Below, piece after piece: positions 34,501 to 44,900 of a DNA stretch of 64,000 nucleotides. Position 1 is the stretch's first letter. Every line of letters starts with the position of its first letter. Under the pieces are notes generated by a model that made no database searches, was not told the origin of the DNA, and saw only the letters and a list, made by a program, of their open reading frames with translations. The stretch is from the NCBI GenBank assembly GCA_041917295.1, contig JAYRXX010000057.1, forward strand, positions 1 to 64,000. The letters are read 5' to 3'. The translations under genes and the position numbers were made by a program. This DNA comes from JADKHR01 sp041917295 (lineage in GTDB: Bacteria > Elusimicrobiota > Elusimicrobia > FEN-1173).

Positions 34501-35708
34501 TCCAGGCCATTAGGCGAGCCATGACCGATCCGAACCTTAAATTGGTCACGAAAGATTATTTAGAGTCCGTGCAAACTCAAGGGTATGCACATTATTTCTC
34601 GTTTCGGGACCTAAGCCTCGAGTCCAGCATCATCGCCCTTGAGCTTCTGTCGTTGGGTGTTTCACCCGATACGATTGAGCAGGCCAAGGATGGGAATGGG
34701 ATTGTGTTTGGCCGGCCGGGGCCGAGAGGGACCCAGATACAAACCACCGTTCACTTCGTCGGGGCGACGCTTGGATCCAAAGAGGGTTCTTCCCAATGGG
34801 ACCCAATCCAAATTGGAAATTCGAAATTTGACGGCGTCTACCTCAAAGCCCGATATCCTCTGCAAGGTTCCCTGGACAAAATAATTGGGCAAATTTCTGA
34901 AAATTTATCGGATCATCCCACCTTGGTGGTTAACGTCGATTCCTCAAATAATGTTTCCCGCGAGGTTGAGCTGGGAGGGTTCCAGGTTGAAAGAACACAC
35001 GGGCCCTTCTATTCTGAAATGGACGACGCCTACGGAAACTCCTTTCTTGTGTATAAGTGCCGTCGTCCTTCCAGAATTTCGGATGACGACAACGCGCAAG
35101 GGGCGGTTGTTAATGCTCTACGCAATTCACTTCCACCCGGATCGAATGCTTCGGATGACCTTTTAAAAACGATTCACGGTCGATTCCAACTTTCAACCCT
35201 GAGTCCAAGCGATCGCTCCAATTTGAAAACGGCGTTTAAAGCCATCAAAAAACCGGGTTTGTTCTCGCGGACTGCCGAACAGCTGGGACGTGAGTTGGCG
35301 AACCAACTTGAACCCAAATCCGCGGTGACCATGAATTTTGTCGATTTATCCCGCTGGGAAAAATCGGAAAAAGAAGTGGCTTTCCGATTGCTCCGTGGTT
35401 TGTTAATGTCTGACAGGCCCGTGTTTGCGCTCGGAGAATCTTCTGATATCTTTAAAACATTGGATATCCCATCGGAAAAATGGATCCGGATGACGTTCGT
35501 CCCTGGATCAATGGAAACAAAAATGACCGTTGTTGAAGAATCGGCCCGCAAGAAGGGGATTGTGCTCTCCCCAATCGTTTTTGCCAGCGACGCGGGAGCG
35601 CGCATTGTAAATGGAAACTCCCGCTATACGGTTGAAACGTACGGCTCAATCGCCCGTTCGATTCGCCGTGCGATCGACGCGGTCGTGGCCCTTCTCCAAG
35701 CCGCATGA
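28521..35708 (+). CDS. Giant protein A: Tiki/TraB/ChaN-like domain, membrane segments, C80-like cysteine-protease domain
   Basis: 2395 codons from GTG 28521; ATG 28650 may be the real start, since the signal peptide (MAALVSVGYFMTQCVSAYA) begins there and the DNA in between is a repeat. Residues about 70-575 are the domain shared with B and C: FLQDIHKNDEAQ near 154, AMEAAF near 191, FVGGGFHAEGMT near 519. Membrane helices lie at about 668-716, 1228-1258 and 1407-1450. Residues about 757-970 are helical, HEAT-like. Around 1754-1927 VVVHIHGSPNQF and ILLLSCSTGRGSDE, then RPVVAPT, resemble C80/caspase-like cysteine proteases (His and Cys dyad). About 1954-2184 begins like a Rossmann fold (LYLAAGYDLTNVI). 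The C-terminus is unrecognised. Function unknown; self-processing or target cleavage in the envelope is possible. Confidence 0.72.
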   Translation: MKTSNSKNSVNRPISSTRVGKFCSTLCRRWPRATRGIPTKRRFMAALVSVGYFMTQCVSAYAAETNFWSSRRRVVLGLQEQASLASGTPSLSQFQKVIPDLRPNVLSSVAIDRLSADVPEEILRKYTPILQAISPGYGTVRRIALPWTRHGEGKTVIFLQDIHKNDEAQAILGKIVESLIAPSHSKPASVSLVAMEAAFSPLNLDKFRNFENPEAVRMAADYSLKKHGITGPVHTAYTCKGPIPPFIGVDDPVHYQANIEAYRRSAPVQEEVRLRMAVQIHTLEQRKKTVFNKELLAFDQTIAAYHKGKTPFGDYVRALDRFGGTNSREIRAFIQALAMETSMDFPQVERERARLIKVIARQWSKAELDRLIETSVSYQEGGMTHFDFHKLFWDLCRRNGVDLAAYPFMDRYVRYVILAGRINPDKLFLEIGAAEKDIYGRLARTQDEKWLTKESRRLALSDKLLDFSLTPDEWAEYESVRPSGQFSSFETFYREAEIRNHAMTENILRVMGERNIQNAIFVGGGFHAEGMTRLLNNRGVTVIEVAPRLTKLDGTASSYLSVFTQEKSPLEKLFKGDRLFVGDLANKDGANETMAINAALAGAGLAGDANKALSYFGRLQERAGQMSDVKIRGPMVEALVTTLKGKVRATLTLDKTGAKPAILSTKEVGVVSALAAVGVFAVGVSHGVYAVAWSHVLLAYAGISGILFLMVRIVRELTNIPWSGNLATGGAARNNNLRSSGPSLTDVTLMASQGGGSGSAGEDPRVAQLINSFDREKFREWFANGGETVHAEQLFEFLNQIRKKSNYWRITEKLVGPDPMVTPDELGEAYLPLVVEDLFSFNSSPASNVPADRAKEVAQGLLEKYKSENPKKTGNFENIIHAIVGLRMSDDDKLFYFNSLVKEAPQIHITVYGAPVLIGLLVNSGRENLHLAKVAINQLLSQSTDSLVRVSALKALVMLGLFTPINRSREWAPPPDPPKLGGNLVPNTSEEYRRDWILRRNPNAIINQEIVGQTALVESGSVLPIKGKNNEDQRALLARLGVQVLEPVVGDDLFWNVNLPEGWRLVPDDQSNSATYLVGTDLKIQATIIYYAAFYKRDAHIIIHDQPKTIIPSSGHLNFHEGENLDDLLKRHKKLQLLNKTQMDSFVFCVLDGNEAKEVDLDYTAGQGGATVVFVRRDAPHSTNGTSLLNGLVGIGLPGSTLGTGTMNDLSWARLSEAGGPLWGHVSNWNATEVLFFITAAGFVIWSGRLLAPTVRNFFGKVMDAVGGVFHRILNARQAALALAALISVPVDGQPANVEEWAKKIETLNPRAVPVGMDTFLKTLRQNGKPDGPDLLEELNHWAYRTNPIFRWELARALKKDISSTSTLARLFLFFLRNKSSVRPALGTIVREFGNSCRDIVIGLVRPLGQKHLAVAFAVAGLWLAGWDSPLLIRDSFDLAAGLSLGWFMTLPPLSQTMNDNSTGQSIPRLPSVTRLPIERPSQSGGWIDSIELGRYEVVLGNDRFLVIHRRVNPDQFSYSTRPFEELRVDRLFRNGEEINIAAVNNGSLEFQSKKVGKKIESIEIEMMHGILKNNNQAPFRAGFVLMTVLLKEIAGQGVPVVGILGLTNREKLLHQILSARKESRRFRFDDLSDVPVFGLPECLYSLAISKEGIPRFTAVWTGVPGSKSQPMEGFNPEDEINFHKFLPPTIGDHFSPDVERLGRVFPEIANIGPEESLAPILKRLDKQAQSYTKAIEEAGENAKSNGWKPLSDRWAYVADTSRPHTIRLNTSNPFGSEMENPIFKVPRGWVVVHIHGSPNQFYRRGYVASGGVNQKAISPQVLSEEIQALIDSGDLPDNTSPILLLSCSTGRGSDEINPAPAQELAQRLGRPVVAPTENITHRIYSFNPVPILFRETEGPPNWLGAAMEIRAEPAGEWKAFFPHLPEDEHSTSSNSLLTLERAERNRAISQHTHGTNSVLYLAAGYDLTNVITTFPAATSVTMVGLFYNRVLDVQAIRRAMTDPNLKLVTKDYLESVQTQGYAHYFSFRDLSLESSIIALELLSLGVSPDTIEQAKDGNGIVFGRPGPRGTQIQTTVHFVGATLGSKEGSSQWDPIQIGNSKFDGVYLKARYPLQGSLDKIIGQISENLSDHPTLVVNVDSSNNVSREVELGGFQVERTHGPFYSEMDDAYGNSFLVYKCRRPSRISDDDNAQGAVVNALRNSLPPGSNASDDLLKTIHGRFQLSTLSPSDRSNLKTAFKAIKKPGLFSRTAEQLGRELANQLEPKSAVTMNFVDLSRWEKSEKEVAFRLLRGLLMSDRPVFALGESSDIFKTLDIPSEKWIRMTFVPGSMETKMTVVEESARKKGIVLSPIVFASDAGARIVNGNSRYTVETYGSIARSIRRAIDAVVALLQAA
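28537..28633 (+). repeat. 97-bp repeat, copy in giant A (reading frame shifted relative to C)
   Basis: Aligns without gaps to 60738-60834, with about 14 mismatches by eye (CGTCGACAAGGG, GTTCAACACTCT, CGACGGTGGCC and GGGGAATCCC are shared). In A it lies between the GTG and the signal peptide, in C it is coding near the C-terminus, in a different frame. This favours ATG 28650 as the start of A, with the repeat in its leader. Confidence 0.8.
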
Positions 35709-35726
35709 CGCATCTGGCTGTTCCGC

Positions 35727-35796
35727 TTGGCATGGTCCGCTCACTTTAGCGGATCCCTGTGCCATCCGGCCGTTGCATTAGCTTATTGAACTCGGG
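35727..35796. repeat. 70-bp IS30 right-end relic, copy 2
   Basis: Exact copy of 28356-28425 with no other IS30 sequence attached. It again ends exactly 8 bp before the first promoter hexamer, here of giant B. The two copies are direct repeats 7371 bp apart that bracket the whole giant-A gene and its promoter. Confidence 0.92.
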
Positions 35797-35804
35797 TAAA
35801 AAAG

Positions 35805-35859
35805 TTTACAACTTTGTTACAACTTCTTAAGAAGATCTTAATGGAGGGAATGTTATATT
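35805..35859 (+). promoter_or_regulatory. Giant-B promoter with four hexamers at 11-bp period
   Basis: TTTACA (35805), GTTACA (35816), TTAAGA (35827) and TTAATG (35838) start every 11 bp. TATATT (35854) follows 16 bp after the start of the last one, as in giant A. The message would start near 35866, leaving about 47 nt with a ribosome site (AAGGGGG) before the ATG at 35913. Confidence 0.74.
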
Positions 35860-35912
35860 TAGCCTATGATACGACAACCAGGTGAAAGGGTGTCAGGCCT
35901 AAGGGGGCTTAA

Positions 35913-38900
35913 ATGAAAAAATTTATTGCCGCGTTCGTGGGGATCGCGTTTTTGTTTTCGACGGTATCCGCCCCGTTGGTGGAAGCCAATTTTTGGAAAG
36001 AACGGCGCGACGCCGCTCGGACTAAAAATTCAACCGGGCAAGGCGTCCAATACGCCATGGCCCCTGGGGCCCAGGGCGCCCTGGCCGATGCTCTTCCCTT
36101 GGTGGGGTCCTTTGATTCCGCCGCGGCCGGCTCCACCGGTGGGGGGCAGGCGCACCTGTTGGCGGCACGATCGGTGTTGTCGACCGAACAAATTAAGTTG
36201 ATGCCCGCTTGGCTCAACACTATTTCGTCGGCGCACGGGAGCATTTCCGCTGCCTATTTCGCGCCCAACGCCGCGGACCGTCCGCTTGTGGTCCACATTC
36301 AGGACGTCCACGAACAACGGGAAGCCCAAATGAACATTTCCGGGCTGATCAGCGAATTGGTCAACACAGGGGCCGTGTCCCTGGTCGGATTGGAAGGTGC
36401 AACGGGAGCGTTTGATTTGGTTCCTTATCGGACCTTTCCCAACAAGGCGGTTATCGGGGATGTGGCGGATTTCTTTCTGCAGGAACATCTGATTGGCGGC
36501 GGCGAACACGCCGGCTGGACCATGGAAAAAGAACCCACCCTCTGGGGAATTGAAGAGGTCAACGTATATTTGAAAAATCTCAACTCCTTTAAAGATTCTC
36601 TGCCCATCCAACAGCGGGTGCAAGACCGGATTAAAAGCTGGGAATACCGTTTGGCCCAGGCGAAACCGACGGTGTATTCCCCCGCGTTAAAAAGTTTTGA
36701 TGAGGCCCAGGCGCGATACCGTACCGATTCAATGCCCTTACCGGACTTTGTGGCTCTTATGGAAAAGTCGGTAAAAATTGAGGAAAAAAAGTATCCCGCG
36801 ATGGCGGCGTTCAAAAAGTGTTTAGCCATGGAAAAAGGCCTCGACTTTGCCGACGTGGAACGGGAGCGTGCGCGACTGATTGAAAGCCTCACCAAAGCCT
36901 TGTCGGAAAAAGAAATTTCCGCGCTGGTCCAGCGCACCCTCCTTTATAAGTCCGGCCATCTCACTTATGGAGGTTACTACGATTCGCTTCAAACCATCTG
37001 TGAAACCCGGGGCGTGTCCCTGTCCCGGTTCCCGGCCATGGCGTCCTATATAAAGTACGTGTTGGCCTCGGAACAAATCAAACCGGAAGCCCTGCTGGAA
37101 GAGCTGGACATGGTCCAAGACCAAGCGGCCTCGACGCTTGTCCGGTCCGCGGACGAGCGGGCTGTTTACGAGCTGGCCCAAGACCTGCATAGCCTGGCCA
37201 ACCTGACGGCGTTTAAAATGGCGCCCCGGGACTGGGAAATTTATCAACGGACACGGGACCGTATCATGAACATCGCCGCCCGGATGGACCAGGTGGCGCC
37301 GGGGGCGGACAACTTTAAGGGCGACTTGCCCAAAGACCTGGTTTCTTTTGAAGGGTTTTGCCAAGCGGCCTTGAAACGCGACGAGACATTGGTCAACAAC
37401 CTGTTGGCCAAAATGAAAGAAACAAACCAAAAAACCGGCCTTCTGTTAGCCGGCGGTTTCCACACCCAAGGCATGACCGATCTATTGAAAAAAGGAAAAG
37501 TGTCGTACGTGGTGTTTACCCCCACGCTCACGGACGTTTCCTCCGATTCCCATTATCTGGATTTTCTCAAAGACCGCCCTGCCCTGGAAAAATTGTTCAC
37601 CCAAGAAAAAATTACCACCAAAGCGCCGATCATTGCGTCCGCCGATAGTCCCACTCCCGGATTCGAACAGGCAAAAGTATCGCTTAATGCTCTGGCAGAA
37701 ACCGTTGTCACGGCCGTGTCCGGTGGGCAAGTGACTCCCGAGGTAAGTGCCTTAAGCCCAAATGAAATTAAAGACAGCGGTGAGGAGATATATTCCGCAA
37801 CTACGGGGGATAAAGAGGTCTCGGTCGCCGTTGGAGAAGGGAGCGAAAATAAAGGGGGATTAGGAAAATTGGTCGCCGCTTTCTCGGGCAAAGTCAGTTC
37901 TTTTGCGATTTTTGTTAAGGATAGCGGCATCGCGAGTTATTTATCTCCGACGGTGCTCATCGCAAAAGTTGTCGGCCTGTTTTCAGGGCAGAACAGACCG
38001 CCTTCAACCGAGGCTACACAGACTCGAAATTTCATGAAAACTGGGCAACTGGTGATTGGTGGGCTTGGTGTCGTGGCGGCATCTGTTTCCATTTTTGGCT
38101 TAACCTATGCCGCTTTAGTATCGGTGGGAGTTTTTGGCTTGCTCGGCGTTTTGTTGCACGAAGTTGCCGGCCATTTGGGGATTTATTCTTTCTTGGGTGG
38201 GAAGGGTGGAAAGTTGATGTTCGGTCGGGAGGGCGTTTGGGCTCAAACGGATGACTTGGGGTTCCGCAAAAACGCCTGGGTGGCTATTGCAGGCCCCCTG
38301 GCCAACATATTTTTCGCGGCTGTAGCGGGCCTCCTGTTATGGGCGGGTGTTGACAGTTCGGCCCTGCAGGCCTTCGCGGCAACGAACCTGGTTTTCGGCG
38401 TGACAACCCTTCTTCCCATTGGGAAAGGTTCCGACATCGAAAACTTTTTTAATTTTCGCCAAAGGGCGCGCATTTTGGACGAATATGCGGCCAAACCTTA
38501 TCCCGTAATTCTCGAAACGGGGGTCCAAAATTACCTTTGGGGACAACGGGGAGAAGATGCGTATATCCCGAATCTGTTGGGCATTCCAGCGGGCGATAGC
38601 CCATATGCGGAGGTCTGGATAGGAGCCCATCCGGATCTCCCCTCAACGGCTATTTTGCCTAAAAGCACAAAGATCGATATGGGTCGTTTGGTCGAGCGAG
38701 CCGGAGAGGGGATCATGTCTCCCCACGCTCGGGATCTTTACAACGGACAACTGCCATTCTTGTTCAAGGTGTTGGCGGCGGGCAGACCCCTCTCCATTCA
38801 GGTCCACCCTAACTTAGAGCAAGCCAAGGCTGGATTTGCCAAGGAAAATCAGGCAGGCATTGATTTAAAGGCTGATAATCGAAATTACAAAGATCCCAAC

Positions 38901-41900
38901 CACAAACCAGAATTGATCGCGGCAGTCACCGAATTCTTTGGTCTTCGTGGTTTCAAGCCATTGGATGAAATTGCATCGGCGTTCAAGGCCAATGTGGAGC
39001 TAATGGCCATTGAGGGTGCGCAGGCTTTTATTGAATCCCCGTCGGAAGAGAATCTAAAAACGCTCTACGGAAATATCATGGCACTCCCCCAAAAGAAGGT
39101 GGATGCCATTTTGTCGCCTCTTATTCGACGTTTGAATGGTCAAGCCGCAAAAGCCCCCTTCCCAAAAACGTCTCCCGAATATTGGGTCCTGCGTTCGGAT
39201 GCCGAGTTTTCAACAGAAGGACACCATGATCGGGGGGTGTTCTCCGTCTATGTATTAAACCTCATTCGCTTGAATCCAGGGCAGGCCATGTATTTGAGCG
39301 CGGGTGTTCCCCATGCCTACCTGGATGGGGTCGGGATGGAAATTATGGCGAATTCGAATAACGTGCTTCGGGGCGGATTAACGCCGAGGCACGTGGATGT
39401 TCCCGAATTGATGAATACCGTGGTTTTCCAAGGCGAACCGCCCGTGGTGCGTGACGGGGTGAAGGTGTCCGAAACGGAAACAGTTTACCGTGAAGCTGGG
39501 GACGTGCCCGAATTTCAATTGAGCCGGATTACTATTTCACGAAAGAACACTCACATCCAATCCACACCCCACGATGTCGAAACATTGATTGTCCTGGAAG
39601 CGGAGAACCCGTTGGTCCTCCGAATGAACGACGCGAGTCAATTAACCCTGACCCGCGGCCAGACGGTATTGATTCCCAAAGGGATCGGCTACAGTTTGTT
39701 GGCCTCAGAAGGTACCGCGACTCTGTATAGAGCCACAGTTCCATCGCAAACCATCGCCATGGGGGGGATGAGTTACCAAGACAAAGAGCAAAAGGCCGCT
39801 GAAATTTTTGGTCAACTTCAAACGCTCCAAAATGATTTGGATTTAAGAATTATTGATAACAAGGAACTCTCTAGGCGCGTCCGTGAAATTGTTAGCGACC
39901 TTTTTAATCTGCAACAGGACGGCAATTTGGGGGATGTTCAAGATATTGCTGACCAAGTTGATAACAGGCTCTACAAAAGGGGGGGGAAATTCGAAAGCAC
40001 TAAAAGGATCTTTGCGCATTCTTTCAATGCGCGATACATCCGCGAAAGACAAAAAAACAATGATTATGACCAGGGAACCCTTCAATCCCCCTATGCCATC
40101 GGCGGCTTGGATATGAACGGAAAAGAAGCCAAAAAACGCGATTTGCTGGTCCAATTGAGTGACCCCAAAAACACAAACCGTTTTTCAAGAGTTGCCGCCG
40201 AATTAAATCGGCTGGATTCTCGGGATGGTTTGGAAATTTTGGAATCCATGGTTAGATCGTTACGCGAAACAGCGGGAGGGGCCTCTCTGGGGATCGATCT
40301 GCTGAAGGCGGTAGAAAATGAAATCAATGGGGCAACGATAAAGACTTTTAACGCGGGAAGATTGCAACAGCTTCAAGGCGAGCTAGCCGAAATTGTTGCT
40401 CCCACCGGTACGAAAACCGTACCGGAAAGTGATAAACAGGATGCGCCCGCCGCGGTGGTCCAAGCGGAGAACCCATCATCGCAGTTTAAGCAGATACGAG
40501 ATGCCGTTACGCTGGACAAACTCGCGGACTCACTTAACTCCGATTTCGAAGGTTTCAATCACGGAGAATACCAGCCGAAATTGGATAAAGATGGCCAGGT
40601 CCATGGCCCATCGGACCGCCAGGAAGCCTTGGCGGATCTCCGCGAAAGGCTCAACGAAGATTTTTCACGGATGCATACTGCGGTGGCCGATTCGGCAAGT
40701 TTAAGTGTTGAATCACAACAATATGCGTTAAGCGTTCAGACCCTTTTGATGGACGCACTGCTCATTGTTAGCCTGATGGAACGCGGTGTTCAAGGGGCGG
40801 ATCGGATCCGACTGACGACAAATCCAAAAAATCAACTGACGGCCGAAAACCGGGCTCCTTCATTCCTTGACAGAACGACGTTGCCGGCTGGAGTGTCGGA
40901 CAACGAAAATGGGATCGGCGCTTACAACCGCGGAATTGAAACAGGGAAAAAAATGGCCGCGGATTTGACTGATTCGTCCGGCCAGGCTCCAAGGAATTTG
41001 GACGCTTACGTTCTCTACGCCATGCGGCATGGATTAGTCCCTGTTCCCCAGGGCTTGCGCAGTATTACAAAAGCCAACGGTGGAACCATCAGCACGTTCC
41101 ATCACACTGTTTTTGGCATGCGAAATGTTCCCCGAGCATCGGCGGCGGCATCGACAGGAGTGGGGCACTACCAGGCCAACCAGCTCGACGTTAAGCAAGT
41201 GACCCGCGGCGAAGCCATCCAGGTTTTAGTTGCTTACAATGAGGACGGATCCGTGAGAGATGTTCTTTATCAGAGAGCCAAAGCCGGAGAATATTTAACC
41301 GCTCTTCCGGGATATTACGACTACATGATCACAACCGGTAACGAGCCTGTGGAATTCGACGATATATCGATTAATTTATCCCAACTCGGTTTTTCGGCTG
41401 AACAGATCGCCAAATTCAATGGAGGGGTTCAGCCAGCGAATCCCCCTCAAAAAGCGCCGTATGTCTATGTGAACGGAAAACTAACGCCCGCTACCGGCTT
41501 GTCCGGGCAGGTTCCCCCCATTCGCGAAATTGCGTCTGTCCAGGCCCATCAAGGGGCTAGCCTTTTCGATATTTACGGTCTTTTGGATGAATCCTCGCTT
41601 AACTTGGTGGCTCAGTCGTTGGTGGATCGAGCCGGGGCCTTGGTCGCAACAACCTACCGCGGTCGCCAACCAAAACCCCTTGCTTTCGGTACAAGCGGTT
41701 TGCGGGGTTTGGTCACGGAAATAACGGATCTTGAGGTGTACATTAACACCCTTGGATATCTAAATTATCTTCAAAATCAAGAACAAATCAAACCCGGAGA
41801 TACGGTCGTTATCGCTCGGGATTTTCGCGACAGTTCGCCTCGGATCGCAGCGGCTGTCGCCCAGGCAATCACAGATTTCGGCGCTCAAGTGGTAGATCTT

Positions 41901-44900
41901 GGCCGTCTTTCTACGCCGGCCCTCACACTTTGGGGGATTCAAAATAAGGTTGTTTCGGTCATGGTTACCGGGAGTCATATCCCCTTTGATCGCAACGGCA
42001 TTAAATTTAATAAAGCCAGCGGCGAAGTGGTGAAGTCGGACGAACCCGGCATCAATCAACATGTGGGAATGGCTCGAGAAAGTCAATATCGAAAAGATCC
42101 GTCCGACAGCTTGTTTGACAACGAAGGAAATTTCAAAAAAACACCTGTAAACCGCTTGAACGATGTGGGAGCCGATCGCGCGCACGATCAAGCCTATGTG
42201 GGGAAGTGGACGTCGGCTTCCACGAACATCCCGACCGATCAGCGCCGTCAATTCTCGGAAGGGGAAGAGGCTTACATTCAGCGTTACGTTAGCGTCTACG
42301 GATCGGATGCACTTGCCGGTCAGTATTATTCGGTCTACCTTCACTCCGGAGTTGGCACTCGCTTGTTTGCGGAAATCCTTCGCCGTTTGGGGGCCAACGT
42401 TTACGAGTTCGGGCCCAGCGACACGTTTATCGCCATCGATACGGAGGCCATCTCGGATGAGACATTGGACTCCATTTCAGAGATGGTTAAAAAAATTCAA
42501 ATGCCTTGGAAGGCGACGATGACGGCTGTCCTCTCTACGGATGGGGATAGCGACCGGCCTTTGGTGTTGGGGTATAACAAAGTGGACGGAAAAACGGAAC
42601 TCGACTTTGTCCCGGGCGATATTGCCGGGGCCTTCGTGGCCAAACATTTAGGCGCGGATGCCGTGGCCGTTCCCATCAGTGCGAACGACGTCGTGGATGG
42701 CTACCTAGAGGGCGTCAAAATTTTGAAAACAAAGATTGGATCCCCTTACATCGTTGTCGGAATGGAGTCGCTCTCGGCGACGAATAACGGCCAGAGAGTT
42801 GTTGGCTGGGAGGCGAACGGCGGGTTTTTAACAGGGGTTGAAATTTCCCATCGTCAAGGAGTTTTGGCCCCCTTGCCCACGAGGGATGCTGTTCTCCCTA
42901 TGGTTGAAATTCTTGTTTCCGCTAAAAAAGAAAATTCGTCTATTTCCAATCTTTTCAAACCGCTTCGTTCACGGGTCGGAAAGGCCGATCTTATCGATAA
43001 TTTCCCAGTGGAAGCCAGCGCGGCGATTGTCAGGGAATTTTCCCTTGCAGGAATCGGTGTAGGACGGGTTGTTTTTAGTCCAGATGGTAAATTGAAGACT
43101 TGGACGGTCGTTGATCCTGCGAAGGGGGGAAACTCTCTTGCGCATGACAATTCACCAGCGACAGATATTCGGACCCGCCTCCAAAGCTACTTCACAAAAG
43201 ATTTAGGGTTCGGAGAGATCGACTGGATTGATTTTACGGATGGGATACGCATCCATTTCACGAACAACGACATCGCCCACATTCGCCCCTCGGGCAATGC
43301 CCCGCAATTGAGAATATACTCCGTGGCCGACAGCGCGGGGAGGGCAAACGAAATTGTCCAAAACGCCATTAAAGAGGATGGAATTTATCGGCGAATTCAA
43401 GCCGACCTCAGTAGCGAAACCGCCCCGCAGTCAGTTGTGGGAAGGTATGGTCCTGCGAGTATTTTGTTGTCGGTTAAGGCGAAACCTTTCTCGGTGGCTC
43501 GAGTGGTGGTCAAGATGGTGTTGGCTTGGAGTGCGGCGGCCGTTGCTTACGTTTTAGGAGCCACCGGGCTCATGGTGGGATTCCCGATTATCGTTGCATT
43601 CATCTACTCAGGCTTGTGGGTTGCAACTGGAATCATTTTGTTTAGCACCTCTATGGACCGCATGATCGCCGAGGGCGAAGGTTACTCCGGTAAATTGACC
43701 AACGAAAATGATTTCAAAGCTATTTCGGAGTTGCTTACTCGGCTGGGTTTCGCGCCAGAGATGGGTGGTGGTAAGTTGACGGTTAAGATGGGGAATAGGG
43801 ATGTTACCGTTACCATTGGATATCCCCAGGGAGGGGCCTCTTGGTTGGCGGAAACAACCAGCGATGGCGCGATCACCGTTCGCCCCGGAATCCCTGGCTG
43901 GCTCTTGCCGTTCGTTCTCCGAACCGAAATCTATCGTGTTTCTCTCTGGGAAGGAGCCAAAACAGACCTCCGGTTGTTGCCCCATTTGATGCGTTCATCG
44001 GTAACCACCCGCGGCCCGCCGGTTGATACTATCGAAGAAGACCTCCCTGTTAGGATGGAGGAGGTTTACCCGGTAATTATGTCGGGGGGGGACAGCACAA
44101 GGTTGTTCCCGGTTGACAAAGTATTAACCCCCAACTTGGATGCTTCAGGAAAGGGAAGATCGTTAATGCGTCAGATGTTTGAACGGTTAACTCAAGATAG
44201 GGAAAATGGTGAGTTCTTGCCTTTTTCTCGGTTTTTTATGCTAACGGCTTCCCGAATCGCCGAAACGGTTAAAAACCAACTACCGGAAGTCCCATCCGAA
44301 AATCTGTTAAGCGATCCTGCTAAACGAAATACGTTCCCAGCTATCCTGTGGGCCGTGGCTCACATCAAAGTTAAAACCAATAATCCCAGGGCAACCTTGA
44401 CCGTTTTTGGGGCGGACCAAGTTGTTGGGGACACGGAAGAATTCCGTCGAGTGGTGAAAGAAACGGCCCGCGTAGCTCAAAACGCAAAATCTGTCGTCGC
44501 GATTGGAATTAAACCCAGCGATAATCCTGTTCAGTGGACAAATTATGGGGCCATCAAAGCGCCAAATTTGGCGGGCGTTGGGCGCGAATCTCGGGGGATG
44601 GACCGCTTTGTTGAAAAGCCAAATGAAGAGAAGGCCAAGGAAATGCTTCGGGAGGGAGGGCACTATTGGAACGCGGGTTGGTTTACATTCACGATTGAAG
44701 CGTTGGAAGAGGCCATGTCAACTAACCAACCAGAAATGTTTGCCATCTACAAAGAGATGTTGGAGTTCATTGGTCAGAATGATTACGAGGGAGCAAAAAA
44801 GGCCTTTGAAAAATTCCCTACGAAAATCAAACAGAAAGGAACCGAGACAGAGGTCGATAACTCCATGGATTACGCGATCATGGAATACTTGGGTCAGGAC

